DNA of 35,781 bases from Lachnospiraceae bacterium (GCA_018365895.1 JAGZJD010000023.1:1-35781); one strand, 5' to 3'. Shown: positions 1 to 8,239, numbered from the stretch's first letter. Translations and numbers: made by a program. Notes: a model not told the origin generated them from the sequence alone.

Positions 1-588
1 TACCATAACAACAAGACGATCCTTTGCCACCTTCTTCAAAAGCTCCATTACCTGTATGCTTGTATCGCTGTCAAGCGCTCCTGTCGGTTCATCTGCCAGA
101 AGAATATCCGGATCATTGACAAGCGCTCTTGCAATAGCGACTCGCTGCATCTGTCCTCCTGACATTTGATTTGGTTTTTTGTGAAGCTGTTCTCCAAGTC
201 CAACTTCTTCAAGCGCTGCCTTAGCTCGTTCTCTTCTCTCTGCTTTTCCGATTCCTGAAATTGTCAGTGCTAATTCCACATTCGCCAGTACACTTTGATG
301 TGGAATCAGATTATAGCTTTGAAATACGAAACCGATCGTGTGATTCCGATAAGAATCCCAATCGCGATCTTTGTATTTTTTTGTAGAGATACCATTGATG
401 ACAAGATCCCCGCTGTCATACCGATCCAAGCCTCCGATAATATTAAGTAATGTCGTCTTTCCAGAGCCGCTTGGCCCAAGAATTGCAACAAATTCATTCT
501 CTCTCAGCTTCAAACTCACATCATCCAAAGCTTTTTGGGTAAACTTTCCCGTTTTATATTCTTTACAGATATGTTGTATCTGAAGCAT
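1..588 (-). CDS. ABC transporter ATP-binding protein (LolD/MacB type), 3' end outside window
   Basis: The visible 196 residues are the nucleotide-binding domain of an export-type ABC transporter, which hydrolyses ATP at the inner face of the membrane. Walker A GPSGSGKTT is at residues 38-46, the Q-loop is FVFQSYN at about 87-93, the signature MSGGQMQRVA is at 142-151, and Walker B ILLADEPTGALD is at 162-173. The ATG at 588 is preceded by a GGAAAGGATG stretch. The strong match to the LolD/MacB subfamily suggests a substrate such as a peptide, lipid or antibiotic. In Lachnospiraceae this N-terminal sequence type often continues into an FtsX-like permease domain within one long protein of about 1000 residues, but the continuation lies outside the window. 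A good housekeeping promoter lies upstream, so it starts its own transcript. Confidence 0.93.
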   Translation of the reverse strand, partial: MLQIQHICKEYKTGKFTQKALDDVSLKLRENEFVAILGPSGSGKTTLLNIIGGLDRYDSGDLVINGISTKKYKDRDWDSYRNHTIGFVFQSYNLIPHQSVLANVELALTISGIGKAERRERAKAALEEVGLGEQLHKKPNQMSGGQMQRVAIARALVNDPDILLADEPTGALDSDTSIQVMELLKKVAKDRLVVMV

Positions 589-629
589 CTGCCGTCATCC
601 TTTCCTGCTAGTATTCGTTCTGTTTTATT

Positions 630-658
630 ATTATAATCTCTTTTTTTTCATTACACAA
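630..658 (-). promoter_or_regulatory. Housekeeping promoter for the ABC transporter gene
   Basis: On the minus strand there is a -35 TTGTGT (653-658), a 17-base spacer and a perfect -10 TATAAT (630-635), about 42 bases before the ATG at 588. Spacing and -10 fit a SigA promoter. The call is from sequence alone. Confidence 0.7.
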
Positions 659-715
659 GAAAAGAACTATGCAGAAAATCTAAAGAATATATAAACTACT
701 GTATAACAGCACAGA

Positions 716-1171
716 CTATCGCTGCGTCTGGCGAAATTCCTCTGCTGAAAGTTTCCTTCTTAAAAATATGTTCACTTCTTCGCAATAGTACAGTCTCATA
801 GAATCTTTTGATTCTTGAATGCTGACAAGGAGTATTCCCCTGGTACTCATTGTCTCATCTGGAATCTCTGAAAGAAGTATCCTGCCGAACATAACCGCAC
901 CGCTTATGACTATCATACTGCATATGACCGCCAGTCCTTTCACGGCATATCGTTTCCAGCCGATGTTGGTAAATTTCCCTGCAATTATCCGGATTAATGA
1001 CAAAAGCCAGAGCATCCCGCCAGCAATCGCGATAATAAGTAAAAGAACAGACACCCATGCTCTTATTTCAATATGCCCGGGCAGCGATCTTCGTAATAAA
1101 ATATATACTGCTAAATATATCAAATATATGATGCCTCCCAACAGAAGGAAGCGGTTTCTTAAAACTCTCAT
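716..1171 (-). CDS. Small membrane protein of unknown function
   Basis: I do not recognise this 151-residue protein. It begins with a basic stretch followed by a hydrophobic helix (about residues 6-26), a second one (about 36-58) and a third (about 72-94). It ends with a soluble tail of about 50 residues rich in charged residues, so three membrane spans are likely. The ATG at 1171 is chosen because AGGAG lies about 8 bases upstream. The frame is open 16 codons further upstream but has no ribosome binding site there. A perfect 7-base inverted repeat overlaps the ribosome binding site. It follows another small membrane protein gene (1247-1579) with a 75-base gap, and precedes the ABC transporter gene, which has its own promoter. 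Confidence 0.65.
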   Translation of the reverse strand: MRVLRNRFLLLGGIIYLIYLAVYILLRRSLPGHIEIRAWVSVLLLIIAIAGGMLWLLSLIRIIAGKFTNIGWKRYAVKGLAVICSMIVISGAVMFGRILLSEIPDETMSTRGILLVSIQESKDSMRLYYCEEVNIFLRRKLSAEEFRQTQR

Positions 1172-1173
1172 AT

Positions 1174-1195
1174 GCACTCTCCTATCATAGAGTGC
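1174..1195. promoter_or_regulatory. Inverted repeat covering the ribosome binding site of the 716-1171 gene
   Basis: GCACTCT (1174-1180) and AGAGTGC (1189-1195) form a perfect 7-base inverted repeat with an 8-base loop. In the minus-strand transcript the ribosome binding site AGGAGA sits in the loop edge and 3' arm, so a hairpin could hide it. The arms resemble the core of the HrcA operator CIRCE, but the GCACTC/GAGTGC spacing is 10 rather than 9 bases and the outer bases do not match. Confidence 0.4.
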
Positions 1196-1246
1196 AATTA
1201 TAGCAGAGAAAAAATGCAAATCTACTACAAAGACATTACAAAAGCA

Positions 1247-1579
1247 TTAATTTTCCTGTGGTTTTTGACTTTCCTTTATGACGTTGATGTTCGTTATGTG
1301 TGATTGCGTTTGAATCTGCTCTGTGATTTGCTCACTATTTAGATTGCAGATTGTTGTTCCCTTGTAATCCGTCAACACAAACACAGCAAAAATCATTACA
1401 CAGATGACTACCCGTATCCCAAATGTACTTTGGATCACTTCTTCTTTATCTGTACCGTAAATGCTCTCATAAGCAGCCCGGTACCTCGGATGAATTGCCG
1501 GAATTGTCTCACCAACATCCCGATAGAGCTCTCTTGCCTGATGCAAAAGCTGCTGACGGCGTTTTTCTGTTTCATTCAT
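1247..1579 (-). CDS. Small single-span membrane protein of unknown function
   Basis: This 110-residue protein is not one I recognise. Residues 1-55 are soluble and highly charged. One hydrophobic helix follows (about 56-72, VVICVMIFAVFVL). The C-terminal 38 residues are polar and rich in Gln, Thr and Asn, and are probably outside the cell. The ATG at 1579 has an excellent AAGGGGGAA ribosome binding site; the frame is open 13 codons further up but without one. A hairpin resembling a terminator for the upstream hisIE gene lies just upstream (1598-1635). The gene is probably expressed with the next small membrane protein gene (716-1171), possibly as parts of one envelope function, but that is inference from position only. 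Confidence 0.62.
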   Translation of the reverse strand: MNETEKRRQQLLHQARELYRDVGETIPAIHPRYRAAYESIYGTDKEEVIQSTFGIRVVICVMIFAVFVLTDYKGTTICNLNSEQITEQIQTQSHITNINVIKESQKPQEN

Positions 1580-1597
1580 GCTGGTTCCCCCTTTATA

Positions 1598-1635
1598 TAA
1601 AAAATGAGCATATACCACGTTACTGCAGTATATGC
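1598..1635 (-). terminator. Probable terminator after hisIE
   Basis: GCATATAC (1608-1615) and GTATATGC (1628-1635) pair perfectly over 8 bases with a 12-base loop. On the minus strand the stem is followed closely by a run of six T (1599-1604). The stem is AT-rich, so it may be a weak terminator. Confidence 0.55.
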
Positions 1636-1672
1636 CCTCTCTTTTTTCTTTATACGAACTTAGTCAATTGTT

Positions 1673-2956
1673 TTAACGATCTGCTAATTCCCGGATAATT
1701 TCTTCCCAAGTTACACCTTTTTCCACCATCAGCACCATTGCGTGGTAGAGAAAGTCTGAAAGCTCATATTTGATTTCTTCCGGATTTGGATTTTTTGCCG
1801 CAATAATTAATTCTGTAGATTCTTCGCCTACCTTTTTCAAAATTTTATCAATACCTTTTTCGAACAGATAATTTGTATACGACCCTTCGAGTGGATTTTC
1901 TTTACGGTCACGAATAGTATCATACACCCGTTCCAAAACTTGCCGTGGGTTTGTTTCATCGTAATCGCTTCCTACAATAGACTGATAAAAACAGGATGGA
2001 TTCCCATTTTGACAAGTCGGACCAACCGGATCTACCTTTGCAAGAAGACTTTCTTTATTACATTCAATGATCAGTGATTTTACAAACTGAAAATGTCCGT
2101 CTGCCTCCCCCTTTGTCCACAAAAGCTCTTTATTCGGATCAAAGTACGTCATCCGCCCGGTTTTAATTGTCTGATCAAACGCCGCTTCATTCATATAGGC
2201 AAACATTAAAACTTCATCTGTCTTATAATTTTGTACGATTACAGGCAGCAGTCCTTCACTGTTCAACTGAAACTCGGCAAAATCCATTTGGCTTTCAAAG
2301 GATGCCATTTTTATTTCTTTTTCTGTGCATTTCTCTTTAAATCCTTCAAAGTCCATTTCTCTGCTGCTGACATATTTCCCTGACAATCCCATAACACTCT
2401 GGCTTTTTAAAATCTGGATCAATTCTTCTTCATCTATCGTATCAGTCAATACAATACACGGTTTTTTCGTGATATTAATAATAGAATCCAGATCGAGTCT
2501 GTGCATAAATAGAATTTCACTGCAATATTCTTCAATCAAATGCTGTTGTTTAAACAATGCATCAAAATCATTCAAAGAAACGGCGATTCGTTCTTTACCA
2601 AATTTTAAAGACACTTCCTCAAACAAATCAACTGCCGAAGATTTTGCAAGATTCAGAATAGCCCTTTTCGCTCCTGCATACAAGATTTTTTTCACATCTT
2701 CTGCCCTGCGGATATTTCCTCCGACAATTGTCGGAATCTGAATTGCCCGATTCAATTTTTTGATCAGATCGATTGTATCATCATGCTCTTCATCATCGTC
2801 AGAAAGATCAAATATAAGAAGTTCATCTGCCCCGTGCAGATTATAAAATTTGGCCAGTGCAATTGGATCTTCATCGATTACTTCCAGATTATCAAACCAT
2901 TTCACCGCTTTCCCATCTTTAATAAAAATACATGGGATAATTCTCTTATATGTCAT
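1673..2956 (-). CDS. hisIE: Three-part HisIE protein (HisF-like + HisI + HisE) with an altered HisI active site
   Basis: HisIE normally carries out steps two and three of histidine synthesis: HisE removes pyrophosphate from phosphoribosyl-ATP, and HisI opens the ring of phosphoribosyl-AMP. Here residues 1-215 resemble a HisA/HisF barrel but lack the catalytic Asp (PCIF instead of PCLD). Residues 225-330 are HisI-like and 338-427 are HisE. HisE looks intact: EGSYT at 357-361, KKVGEE at 374-379 and ELSDFLYH at 398-405. HisI keeps its three zinc cysteines (C299, C315, C322), but the usual DCDxD metal site reads ECNKE (298-302), CHTG reads CQNG (315-318) and SRSR reads DPNK. The N-terminal barrel-like extension is known in Lachnospiraceae HisIE. 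The ATG at 2956 has AGGAGA upstream. The gene follows the truncated HisZ-like gene by 20 bases. No other his genes are in the window. The 427-codon frame is unbroken, so the protein is probably made; the HisI activity is doubtful. Confidence 0.88.
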   Translation of the reverse strand: MTYKRIIPCIFIKDGKAVKWFDNLEVIDEDPIALAKFYNLHGADELLIFDLSDDDEEHDDTIDLIKKLNRAIQIPTIVGGNIRRAEDVKKILYAGAKRAILNLAKSSAVDLFEEVSLKFGKERIAVSLNDFDALFKQQHLIEEYCSEILFMHRLDLDSIINITKKPCIVLTDTIDEEELIQILKSQSVMGLSGKYVSSREMDFEGFKEKCTEKEIKMASFESQMDFAEFQLNSEGLLPVIVQNYKTDEVLMFAYMNEAAFDQTIKTGRMTYFDPNKELLWTKGEADGHFQFVKSLIIECNKESLLAKVDPVGPTCQNGNPSCFYQSIVGSDYDETNPRQVLERVYDTIRDRKENPLEGSYTNYLFEKGIDKILKKVGEESTELIIAAKNPNPEEIKYELSDFLYHAMVLMVEKGVTWEEIIRELADR

Positions 2957-2976
2957 TTTCTTATCTCCTTCTCCTG

Positions 2977-3321
2977 TTACTCTTCATCTGCTGTAATCGT
3001 CTGCTGTTCATTCGTCAATAAATTGTGTACTTCGATCAATTTTCCCTCTTTCAAGTAAATCAGACGCCCGGCAAAATGTTCAAGTCCATAACGGCAATAT
3101 ATTTCTCCCTCCCGGTCAAAAAACTTATACTGCTCTTTTGACGGAACAGTTCCTACGTCTTTCTGAAATACATCTGCATATTCAAACATCGGTGTCTGTA
3201 TATCCTGATAGCCATATAGAGCTGCTGCCGGATGAAGTTTTCGCTCCAATTCCAATTTTTTTCTGCATTCTTTCTGATAAATGTCTCTGACTCCTTCTGG
3301 AGTATGTAATGTCTGATTCAT
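2977..3321 (-). CDS. Truncated HisZ-like protein (N-terminal fragment)
   Basis: HisZ is the catalytically inactive HisRS-like regulatory partner of short-form ATP phosphoribosyltransferase HisG, usually about 320-420 residues. This protein has only 114. Residues 1-72 match the HisZ N-terminus well (LHTPEGVRDIY at 5-15, YGYQDIQTP at 36-44, YKFFDREG at 65-72). The expected continuation, LRPDITP, is missing and is replaced by about 42 residues that I cannot place. I found no continuation in the other two frames just downstream, so this looks like an internal deletion or replacement rather than a single frameshift. AAGGGGAGA lies before the ATG at 3321 and hisIE follows directly. It is probably a relic left when hisG and the other his genes were lost, though a small retained function cannot be excluded. 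Confidence 0.7.
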   Translation of the reverse strand: MNQTLHTPEGVRDIYQKECRKKLELERKLHPAAALYGYQDIQTPMFEYADVFQKDVGTVPSKEQYKFFDREGEIYCRYGLEHFAGRLIYLKEGKLIEVHNLLTNEQQTITADEE

Positions 3322-3395
3322 GCAAATCTCCCCTTTTGTCTTTTCAGTAAATTTAACTGCAAATCATATGTGTCGCTATCCCCCCGCTGGATATA

Positions 3396-3938
3396 TTACT
3401 GTTCTGTATCCCGCTCATCCAGATCATTTTGAATCGCATCCAGATACGGAACAAGAAATCCTTTTCGTTCCTTCATAAAATGTGCATCTGTAAGTTCTTC
3501 AAACCGTATACTCTTTCGTCCACCGTTCTGAGCACGTTCCCAGAACTCTTTTACTTCCCGATAAGGCATGTAATAGAGAACATCCCGCATACTGTAATAA
3601 ATAATCAGAAAAGAAATTCCTCCCTGTTCCTCAAATTCCCTCATAAATGTTACCTGATGTTTATGAATATTTTGCATCGGGAATGTATCCTGATTGCATT
3701 CTTTCGCATCAAAGCAGACCGGTATTCCCTGAACTGCGCCAATATAGTCCACAGTACTTCTCTGATCAAAATATGCCAATGTGATATGACGCTGTGTTTT
3801 ATCAATTTTTACAGGCGTAATCGGTGTTGGAATCTTCTGAATCAGTGCAAGATGCCTGCTGAGATAATATTCATTTGTACGATTAATAAATTCCTCCAGT
3901 GTGGAACCTCTAAGCCCTCTTGAATTCCATGTACCCAT
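3396..3938 (-). CDS. recU: Holliday junction resolvase RecU
   Basis: RecU cuts four-way DNA junctions during recombination and chromosome segregation in Firmicutes; it acts with RuvAB, which is also encoded in this window. The 180-residue length is typical for clostridial RecU. The start reads MGTWNSRGLRGS, a family hallmark. The nuclease core shows STVDYIG (61-67) followed by FDAKE (76-80), supplying the acidic and lysine residues of the metal site (D64, D77, K79 by family comparison). The second acid is Asp here, where B. subtilis has Glu. The ATG at 3938 directly follows the stop of the pseudouridine synthase gene (stop at 3939-3941), so translation is probably coupled; a GGGGAGAGGGG stretch provides the ribosome binding site. 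Confidence 0.93.
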   Translation of the reverse strand: MGTWNSRGLRGSTLEEFINRTNEYYLSRHLALIQKIPTPITPVKIDKTQRHITLAYFDQRSTVDYIGAVQGIPVCFDAKECNQDTFPMQNIHKHQVTFMREFEEQGGISFLIIYYSMRDVLYYMPYREVKEFWERAQNGGRKSIRFEELTDAHFMKERKGFLVPYLDAIQNDLDERDTEQ

Positions 3939-4901
3939 CTACAGCCCCTCTCCCCGGCATACCTTTTGAAAAGCTTCCGGAATATCTGCTGTAAAAGTCT
4001 TTCCACTTAAATAAGAAAGGGGTCCGTCAATTTCCGGAAATTCTAATCGAAAAGCATGCAGTAATTGAGACTGAATCCCATACTCTTTCCGATATTTCTG
4101 ATTTTCTCCTGCAATTCCATATTTAAAATCTCCAAGAATCGGATGCCCCTGAGAAGCCAGATGTGCTCTGATCTGATGCGTTTTCCCCGTAATAAGATGA
4201 ACTTCTAACAGTGTTGCAGCTGCGCTAACCTTAATCGGATGATATTCTGTTTCAATTCTAGAAGCATCTTCTGTTTTTTCTTTAGAAATAGTTACTTTAT
4301 TCGTCTTGGTATCTTTTGTAAGCCATCCGGAAATTCGACATCCTTCTCTTACCTGACCTGAAACAATACAGCGATAATATTTTTTCAGACTTCGATCTCG
4401 GAACAGTTCGCTTAATGTCTGAAGCCCCGCAAGACTTTTACCGGCGGCGAGCAGACCACTCGTATTTCTATCCAACCGATTGCAGACAGAAGGCCGGAAA
4501 CTTCGCAATGTTTCTTCTGTCAGTTCCCCTTTTTCTAACAGATAAGAAATTAGATGTTCCACTGCCGATACATCCTCCGGCTTTGCTTTCTGGGAAAGCA
4601 TCCCGACAGGTTTATTAATCAGAATAATATTGTTATCCTCATAGATAATATTAAGTTTTGATGATACTCGCTGTATCCGTACTTTTGAAAACTTTTCCAG
4701 TGTTTCTTCCGCCAAATACAGACGTATGCTGTCTCCAGGACAAAGTTTTTCGCTGCCATCCGCTTTTTTTCCATTTAATACGATATTTTTTTTGCGAAGC
4801 ATTTTGTAAACAAAGCTCTTTGGTGCTTCATTCAAATACTTAAATAGCAGTTTATCCATTCTCTGCGCCGCCTCATTGGCAGAAATTATAATTTCCCGCA
4901 T
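3939..4901 (-). CDS. RluA-family ribosomal RNA pseudouridine synthase
   Basis: It converts uridine to pseudouridine in RNA, most likely 23S rRNA. It has an N-terminal S4 RNA-binding domain (about residues 12-62) and a catalytic domain. The NRLDRNTSG motif at 141-149 contains the catalytic Asp (D144). INKPVGM (95-101) and a KTHQIRAHL-type motif near residue 243 are also family signatures. The length of 320 is usual. The start at 4901 has AAGGAAGA 8 bases upstream. It sits between a small membrane protein gene (gap 11 bases) and recU (gap 0), so these form one operon. RluD/RluC-type specificity cannot be settled from sequence, so no gene symbol is given. Confidence 0.9.
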   Translation of the reverse strand: MREIIISANEAAQRMDKLLFKYLNEAPKSFVYKMLRKKNIVLNGKKADGSEKLCPGDSIRLYLAEETLEKFSKVRIQRVSSKLNIIYEDNNIILINKPVGMLSQKAKPEDVSAVEHLISYLLEKGELTEETLRSFRPSVCNRLDRNTSGLLAAGKSLAGLQTLSELFRDRSLKKYYRCIVSGQVREGCRISGWLTKDTKTNKVTISKEKTEDASRIETEYHPIKVSAAATLLEVHLITGKTHQIRAHLASQGHPILGDFKYGIAGENQKYRKEYGIQSQLLHAFRLEFPEIDGPLSYLSGKTFTADIPEAFQKVCRGEGL

Positions 4902-4912
4902 ATTGTTCTTCC

Positions 4913-5488
4913 TTACATTGATATATTGACCAGAAGTTGTTTGAGTCCATTTTCCAAATCTTTTACCTGAGTTCTTTCTACAGATGCAATTTTGTTCATC
5001 CCTTCTGCCCTTGTTAGAAATGCATGATATTCCCGGAAAATTTTTACTGAAATCCCTTCATAGCCATTTTGTTTTAATATTTGCTTGATAAAGTCTGCAG
5101 TATAAGCAGGATCTGCTTTCTTGTGGGAAGCATAACCACAAATTGTATTACCTGAAATAACAAAACAATCTACCGGTAAAATTTTCTCTGTACTTGTCAA
5201 TACCGTATCATATACTTTTGTCAGTAAGACTGCTTTCCCTTCAAGATCAGTTATGATATTTTTTGAAACTGTTCTGTATGGCAAAATTGTCAATAATAAT
5301 ACAGCAATTTTTGATGCCGGAAGGCATCCGATAATTGCCACGATTGTCAGCAGATTTTTTCTTGTACCGGTCTGTGTATAACCCAATATCAAAAGTCCTG
5401 CAATAATACCAGCCTCTAACAGAAGCTTAATCGCAAGTATCCGCTTTCTATACTTGATATACCCGGCCTCACCGCCTGATATTTTCAT
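4913..5488 (-). CDS. Conserved membrane protein of unknown function, two spans
   Basis: This 191-residue protein is one I cannot name. Two adjacent hydrophobic helices (about residues 18-38 and 46-68) anchor it. The remaining 120 residues are soluble and contain a region with alternating beta-like segments (about 80-110) and a basic C-terminus. I chose the ATG at 5488 because AGAGGTGA lies 8 bases upstream; a GTG at 5500 is in frame but overlaps that ribosome binding site. It is the first gene of the run leading into the pseudouridine synthase and recU. Confidence 0.7.
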   Translation of the reverse strand: MKISGGEAGYIKYRKRILAIKLLLEAGIIAGLLILGYTQTGTRKNLLTIVAIIGCLPASKIAVLLLTILPYRTVSKNIITDLEGKAVLLTKVYDTVLTSTEKILPVDCFVISGNTICGYASHKKADPAYTADFIKQILKQNGYEGISVKIFREYHAFLTRAEGMNKIASVERTQVKDLENGLKQLLVNISM

Positions 5489-5552
5489 ATTTATATTCAC
5501 CTCTTCTTTTGCTTTCTAAATGTTCTTTCTGTATAATTCTGAATTTTGTATG

Positions 5553-6305
5553 TCAGAATCGTGCCATCACTTTCGTAATCACACTATGTGGAAGAAGCTT
5601 ACAGGCAATCCGCGCGCCCTTCATTGGTATACCGCATACAGAAACATCTCGCCTCTTTCTGGCATCTTCTAGCGCCTGTATGACGATTTGTTCCGGCGCA
5701 ATTGCTGTTTGTTTTTTTATTCCATCAATCCCCTGGCCCGCTCGAAGAAAAAACTCCGTTTCCGACGGTCCCGGACAGACTGTTGTGACAGAAATCCCCT
5801 TTGGCGCCACTTCTTCCCGAAGCGCTCTGGAAAAGCTGAGTACATAAGCTTTACTCGCTGCGTAAACTGCAAATCCAGGTTGAGGTGCAAATGCTGCTGC
5901 CGAAGAAACCTGGATGATTCTTCCATGGCTTCCAAGATACGGAAGACATAATAATGTCATTTTTGTCAAGGCTCTGCAGTTTACATCAATCATGCCAAGC
6001 TGCTCATCCACACCAAGTTCCCGACAATGACCGGTTTTTCCGTATCCTGCGCAATTAATTAAGATTCGAACCGTCGGATTCTCTGATTTCAAAGCTTCTG
6101 CGAATTCTCGATCCCAATTCTTTTTGCTAAGATCTGCTCCAAACACTCGTATCGGAATCGATGCTTTTTCTGCAAGTTCCACCAAGCGTTCTTTTCTCCT
6201 TGCAACTACCCATATCTCGTCTAATGTTTTACAGCATTTCTGGAGTTCTGACACAAAAATACGTCCAAATCCAGAAGACGCTCCTGTTACAACTGCAATT
6301 TTCAT
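5553..6305 (-). CDS. Short-chain dehydrogenase/reductase (SDR)
   Basis: This is a classical NAD(P)-dependent oxidoreductase with a Rossmann fold. The nucleotide-binding TGASSGFG is at 7-14, NCAG at 84-87, the catalytic serine lies in VSSA (133-136), and the YAASK catalytic Tyr/Lys pair is Y148/K152. PGPSETEF near 178-185 is the usual post-catalytic segment. The arginines after the second strand (about 36-37) favour NADP(H). The length of 250 is standard. The substrate cannot be told. It is the last gene of a five-gene operon, starting 2 bases after the ygiQ stop with GAAGGA upstream. Confidence 0.9.
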   Translation of the reverse strand: MKIAVVTGASSGFGRIFVSELQKCCKTLDEIWVVARRKERLVELAEKASIPIRVFGADLSKKNWDREFAEALKSENPTVRILINCAGYGKTGHCRELGVDEQLGMIDVNCRALTKMTLLCLPYLGSHGRIIQVSSAAAFAPQPGFAVYAASKAYVLSFSRALREEVAPKGISVTTVCPGPSETEFFLRAGQGIDGIKKQTAIAPEQIVIQALEDARKRRDVSVCGIPMKGARIACKLLPHSVITKVMARF

Positions 6306-6307
6306 TC

Positions 6308-8239
6308 CTATCGTTCCTTCTTTTTGTGCACATTCCGAATTGGTTTGCGCTTGGCATTTTTTTCTTTATAATGTTTTACTTCTACTTTGCTTTTCACATA
6401 AGTATTTGCTTTTTTTCCATTTTGTCTTCCGGTATGTTCTAATTTTCGCGGCGGAATTAGGCAATTCGGACCAAATCCTACAAGATCCATTCTTCCCGTC
6501 ATTTTCAACGCTTCCAAAATCAAATCATAATTCTTAGGATCACGATATTGGATTAGCGCTCGCTGCATAGCCTTTTCGTGTGGATTTTTCGGTACATAAA
6601 CCGGTTTCATTGTCCGCGGATCCACACCTGTATAGTACATACAGGTAGAAATCGTTGACGGTGTTGGATAGAAGTCCTGCACCTGTTCCGGCATATAGCC
6701 GAGTCCTCTTAGATATTCTGCCAGTTTTACTGCCTCTTTCATAGTTGATCCCGGATGAGATGACATCAGATATGGCACAAGATACTGCTCTTTGCCAAGT
6801 TTTTTATTCATGTCATAATACTTTTCTACAAAAGTCTGATAAACAGAATTTTGGGGTTTCCCCATTAATTCCAATACTTGATCCGATACATGTTCCGGTG
6901 CAACTTTCAGCTGACCGCTGACATGATACTGACATAATTCTCTTAAAAATCTGTCATTACGATCTGCAAGAACATAATCAAACCGGATACCGGAACGAAT
7001 AAAGACTTTCTTTACTTTTGGAATCTCGCGAAGTTTTTTCAGAAGACTCAGGTAATCACTATGATCGGCTTTTAACTGTTTACACGGTGTCGGGAACAGA
7101 CATTGTCTGTGTCTGCATGCACCATGTGTCAGCTGCTTATCACATGCCGGCGCTCTGAAGTTTGCTGTAGGTCCACCTACATCATGGATATAACCTTTAA
7201 ATTCCGGATCTTTTGTGAACATTTCTGCTTCTTGCAGAAGGGAATCATGACTTCTTGTTTGAACAATCCTTCCCTGATGAAATGTCAGCGCACAGAAACT
7301 GCAGGAGCCAAAACATCCACGGTTACTGATCAGACTAAACTTCACTTCTGAAATTGCCGGAACGCCTCCTTCTTTCTCATAATCCGGATGGTATGTCCGC
7401 ATATACGGAAGACTGTAGACATCATCCATTTCCTGCTGTGTCAGTGGCTTTGCCGGCGGATTCTGTACTATATACAAATGTTCTCCATACGGCTCTGCAA
7501 GGCGCTTCCCGGTAAAAGGATCTGTATTATTGTACTGCTGATAAAAACTGCGCGCATAATTCATCTTATCTTCCTGAAGCTCTTCATAAGACGGGAGATA
7601 TTCCGCGTCATAAATCAGATCTTTGCTTTTCACTTTACAAACAGTTCCATCAATATAAGTGATATCCTGCACAGCGATTCCGGCATCCAGTGCTTCTGCA
7701 ATTTCTATAATAGAGCGTTCGCCCATTCCGTACGAAATCAGATCTGCCTGAGCATCCAAAAGTATCGAACGTTTTAACTTGTCTGACCAGTAATCATAAT
7801 GGGCAAGCCGGCGAAGAGAAGCTTCGATTCCACCGAGAATAATCGGAGTATGCTTGTAAGTCTGACGAATCAGATTACCATAGACAACCGCTGCATAATC
7901 CGGACGTTTTCCCATAATTCCGCCCGGTGTATATGCATCCATCTTTCTTCGCTTTTTGGATACGGAATAATGGTTAACCATAGAGTCCATATTCCCGGAA
8001 GAAACTAAAAATCCAAGCCGTGGTTCTCCAAATACAGCAATACTTTCTTTCTTTTTCCAATCCGGCTGTGCAATGATGCCAACACGATACCCTCTGGACT
8101 CCAACACTCTCGTAATAATTGCATGTCCAAAAGACGGGTGGTCCACATATGCATCACCTGATACATATACAAAATCCACCTGTTCCCATCCCCGTGCTTC
8201 CATATCTGCTCTCGTGACCGGTAAAAATCCCTGTCTCAT
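6308..8239 (-). CDS. ygiQ: YgiQ-family radical SAM protein
   Basis: This is a member of the UPF0313/YgiQ radical SAM family, whose reaction is still unknown. The SAM-binding iron-sulphur motif is C309-x3-C313-x2-C316 (RGCFGSCSFC). The N-terminal region before it (residues 1-300) carries YgiQ family signatures such as GGIEASLRR (136-144) and YDYWSDKLKRS (148-158). The extreme C-terminus is Lys/Arg-rich, suggesting contact with RNA or ribosomes. The 643-residue length is normal. The ATG at 8239 follows immediately after the TAA of the HAD gene, so the two are translationally coupled. Its place in an operon with two rRNA modification enzymes hints at a role in translation, but that is inference. 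Confidence 0.93.
   Translation of the reverse strand: MRQGFLPVTRADMEARGWEQVDFVYVSGDAYVDHPSFGHAIITRVLESRGYRVGIIAQPDWKKKESIAVFGEPRLGFLVSSGNMDSMVNHYSVSKKRRKMDAYTPGGIMGKRPDYAAVVYGNLIRQTYKHTPIILGGIEASLRRLAHYDYWSDKLKRSILLDAQADLISYGMGERSIIEIAEALDAGIAVQDITYIDGTVCKVKSKDLIYDAEYLPSYEELQEDKMNYARSFYQQYNNTDPFTGKRLAEPYGEHLYIVQNPPAKPLTQQEMDDVYSLPYMRTYHPDYEKEGGVPAISEVKFSLISNRGCFGSCSFCALTFHQGRIVQTRSHDSLLQEAEMFTKDPEFKGYIHDVGGPTANFRAPACDKQLTHGACRHRQCLFPTPCKQLKADHSDYLSLLKKLREIPKVKKVFIRSGIRFDYVLADRNDRFLRELCQYHVSGQLKVAPEHVSDQVLELMGKPQNSVYQTFVEKYYDMNKKLGKEQYLVPYLMSSHPGSTMKEAVKLAEYLRGLGYMPEQVQDFYPTPSTISTCMYYTGVDPRTMKPVYVPKNPHEKAMQRALIQYRDPKNYDLILEALKMTGRMDLVGFGPNCLIPPRKLEHTGRQNGKKANTYVKSKVEVKHYKEKNAKRKPIRNVHKKKER

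Noticed and set aside
1174..1195. HrcA operator (CIRCE)
   Set aside because: Core arms match, but the spacer is 10 rather than 9 bases, the outer TTA/TAA bases are absent, and the gene is not a chaperone.
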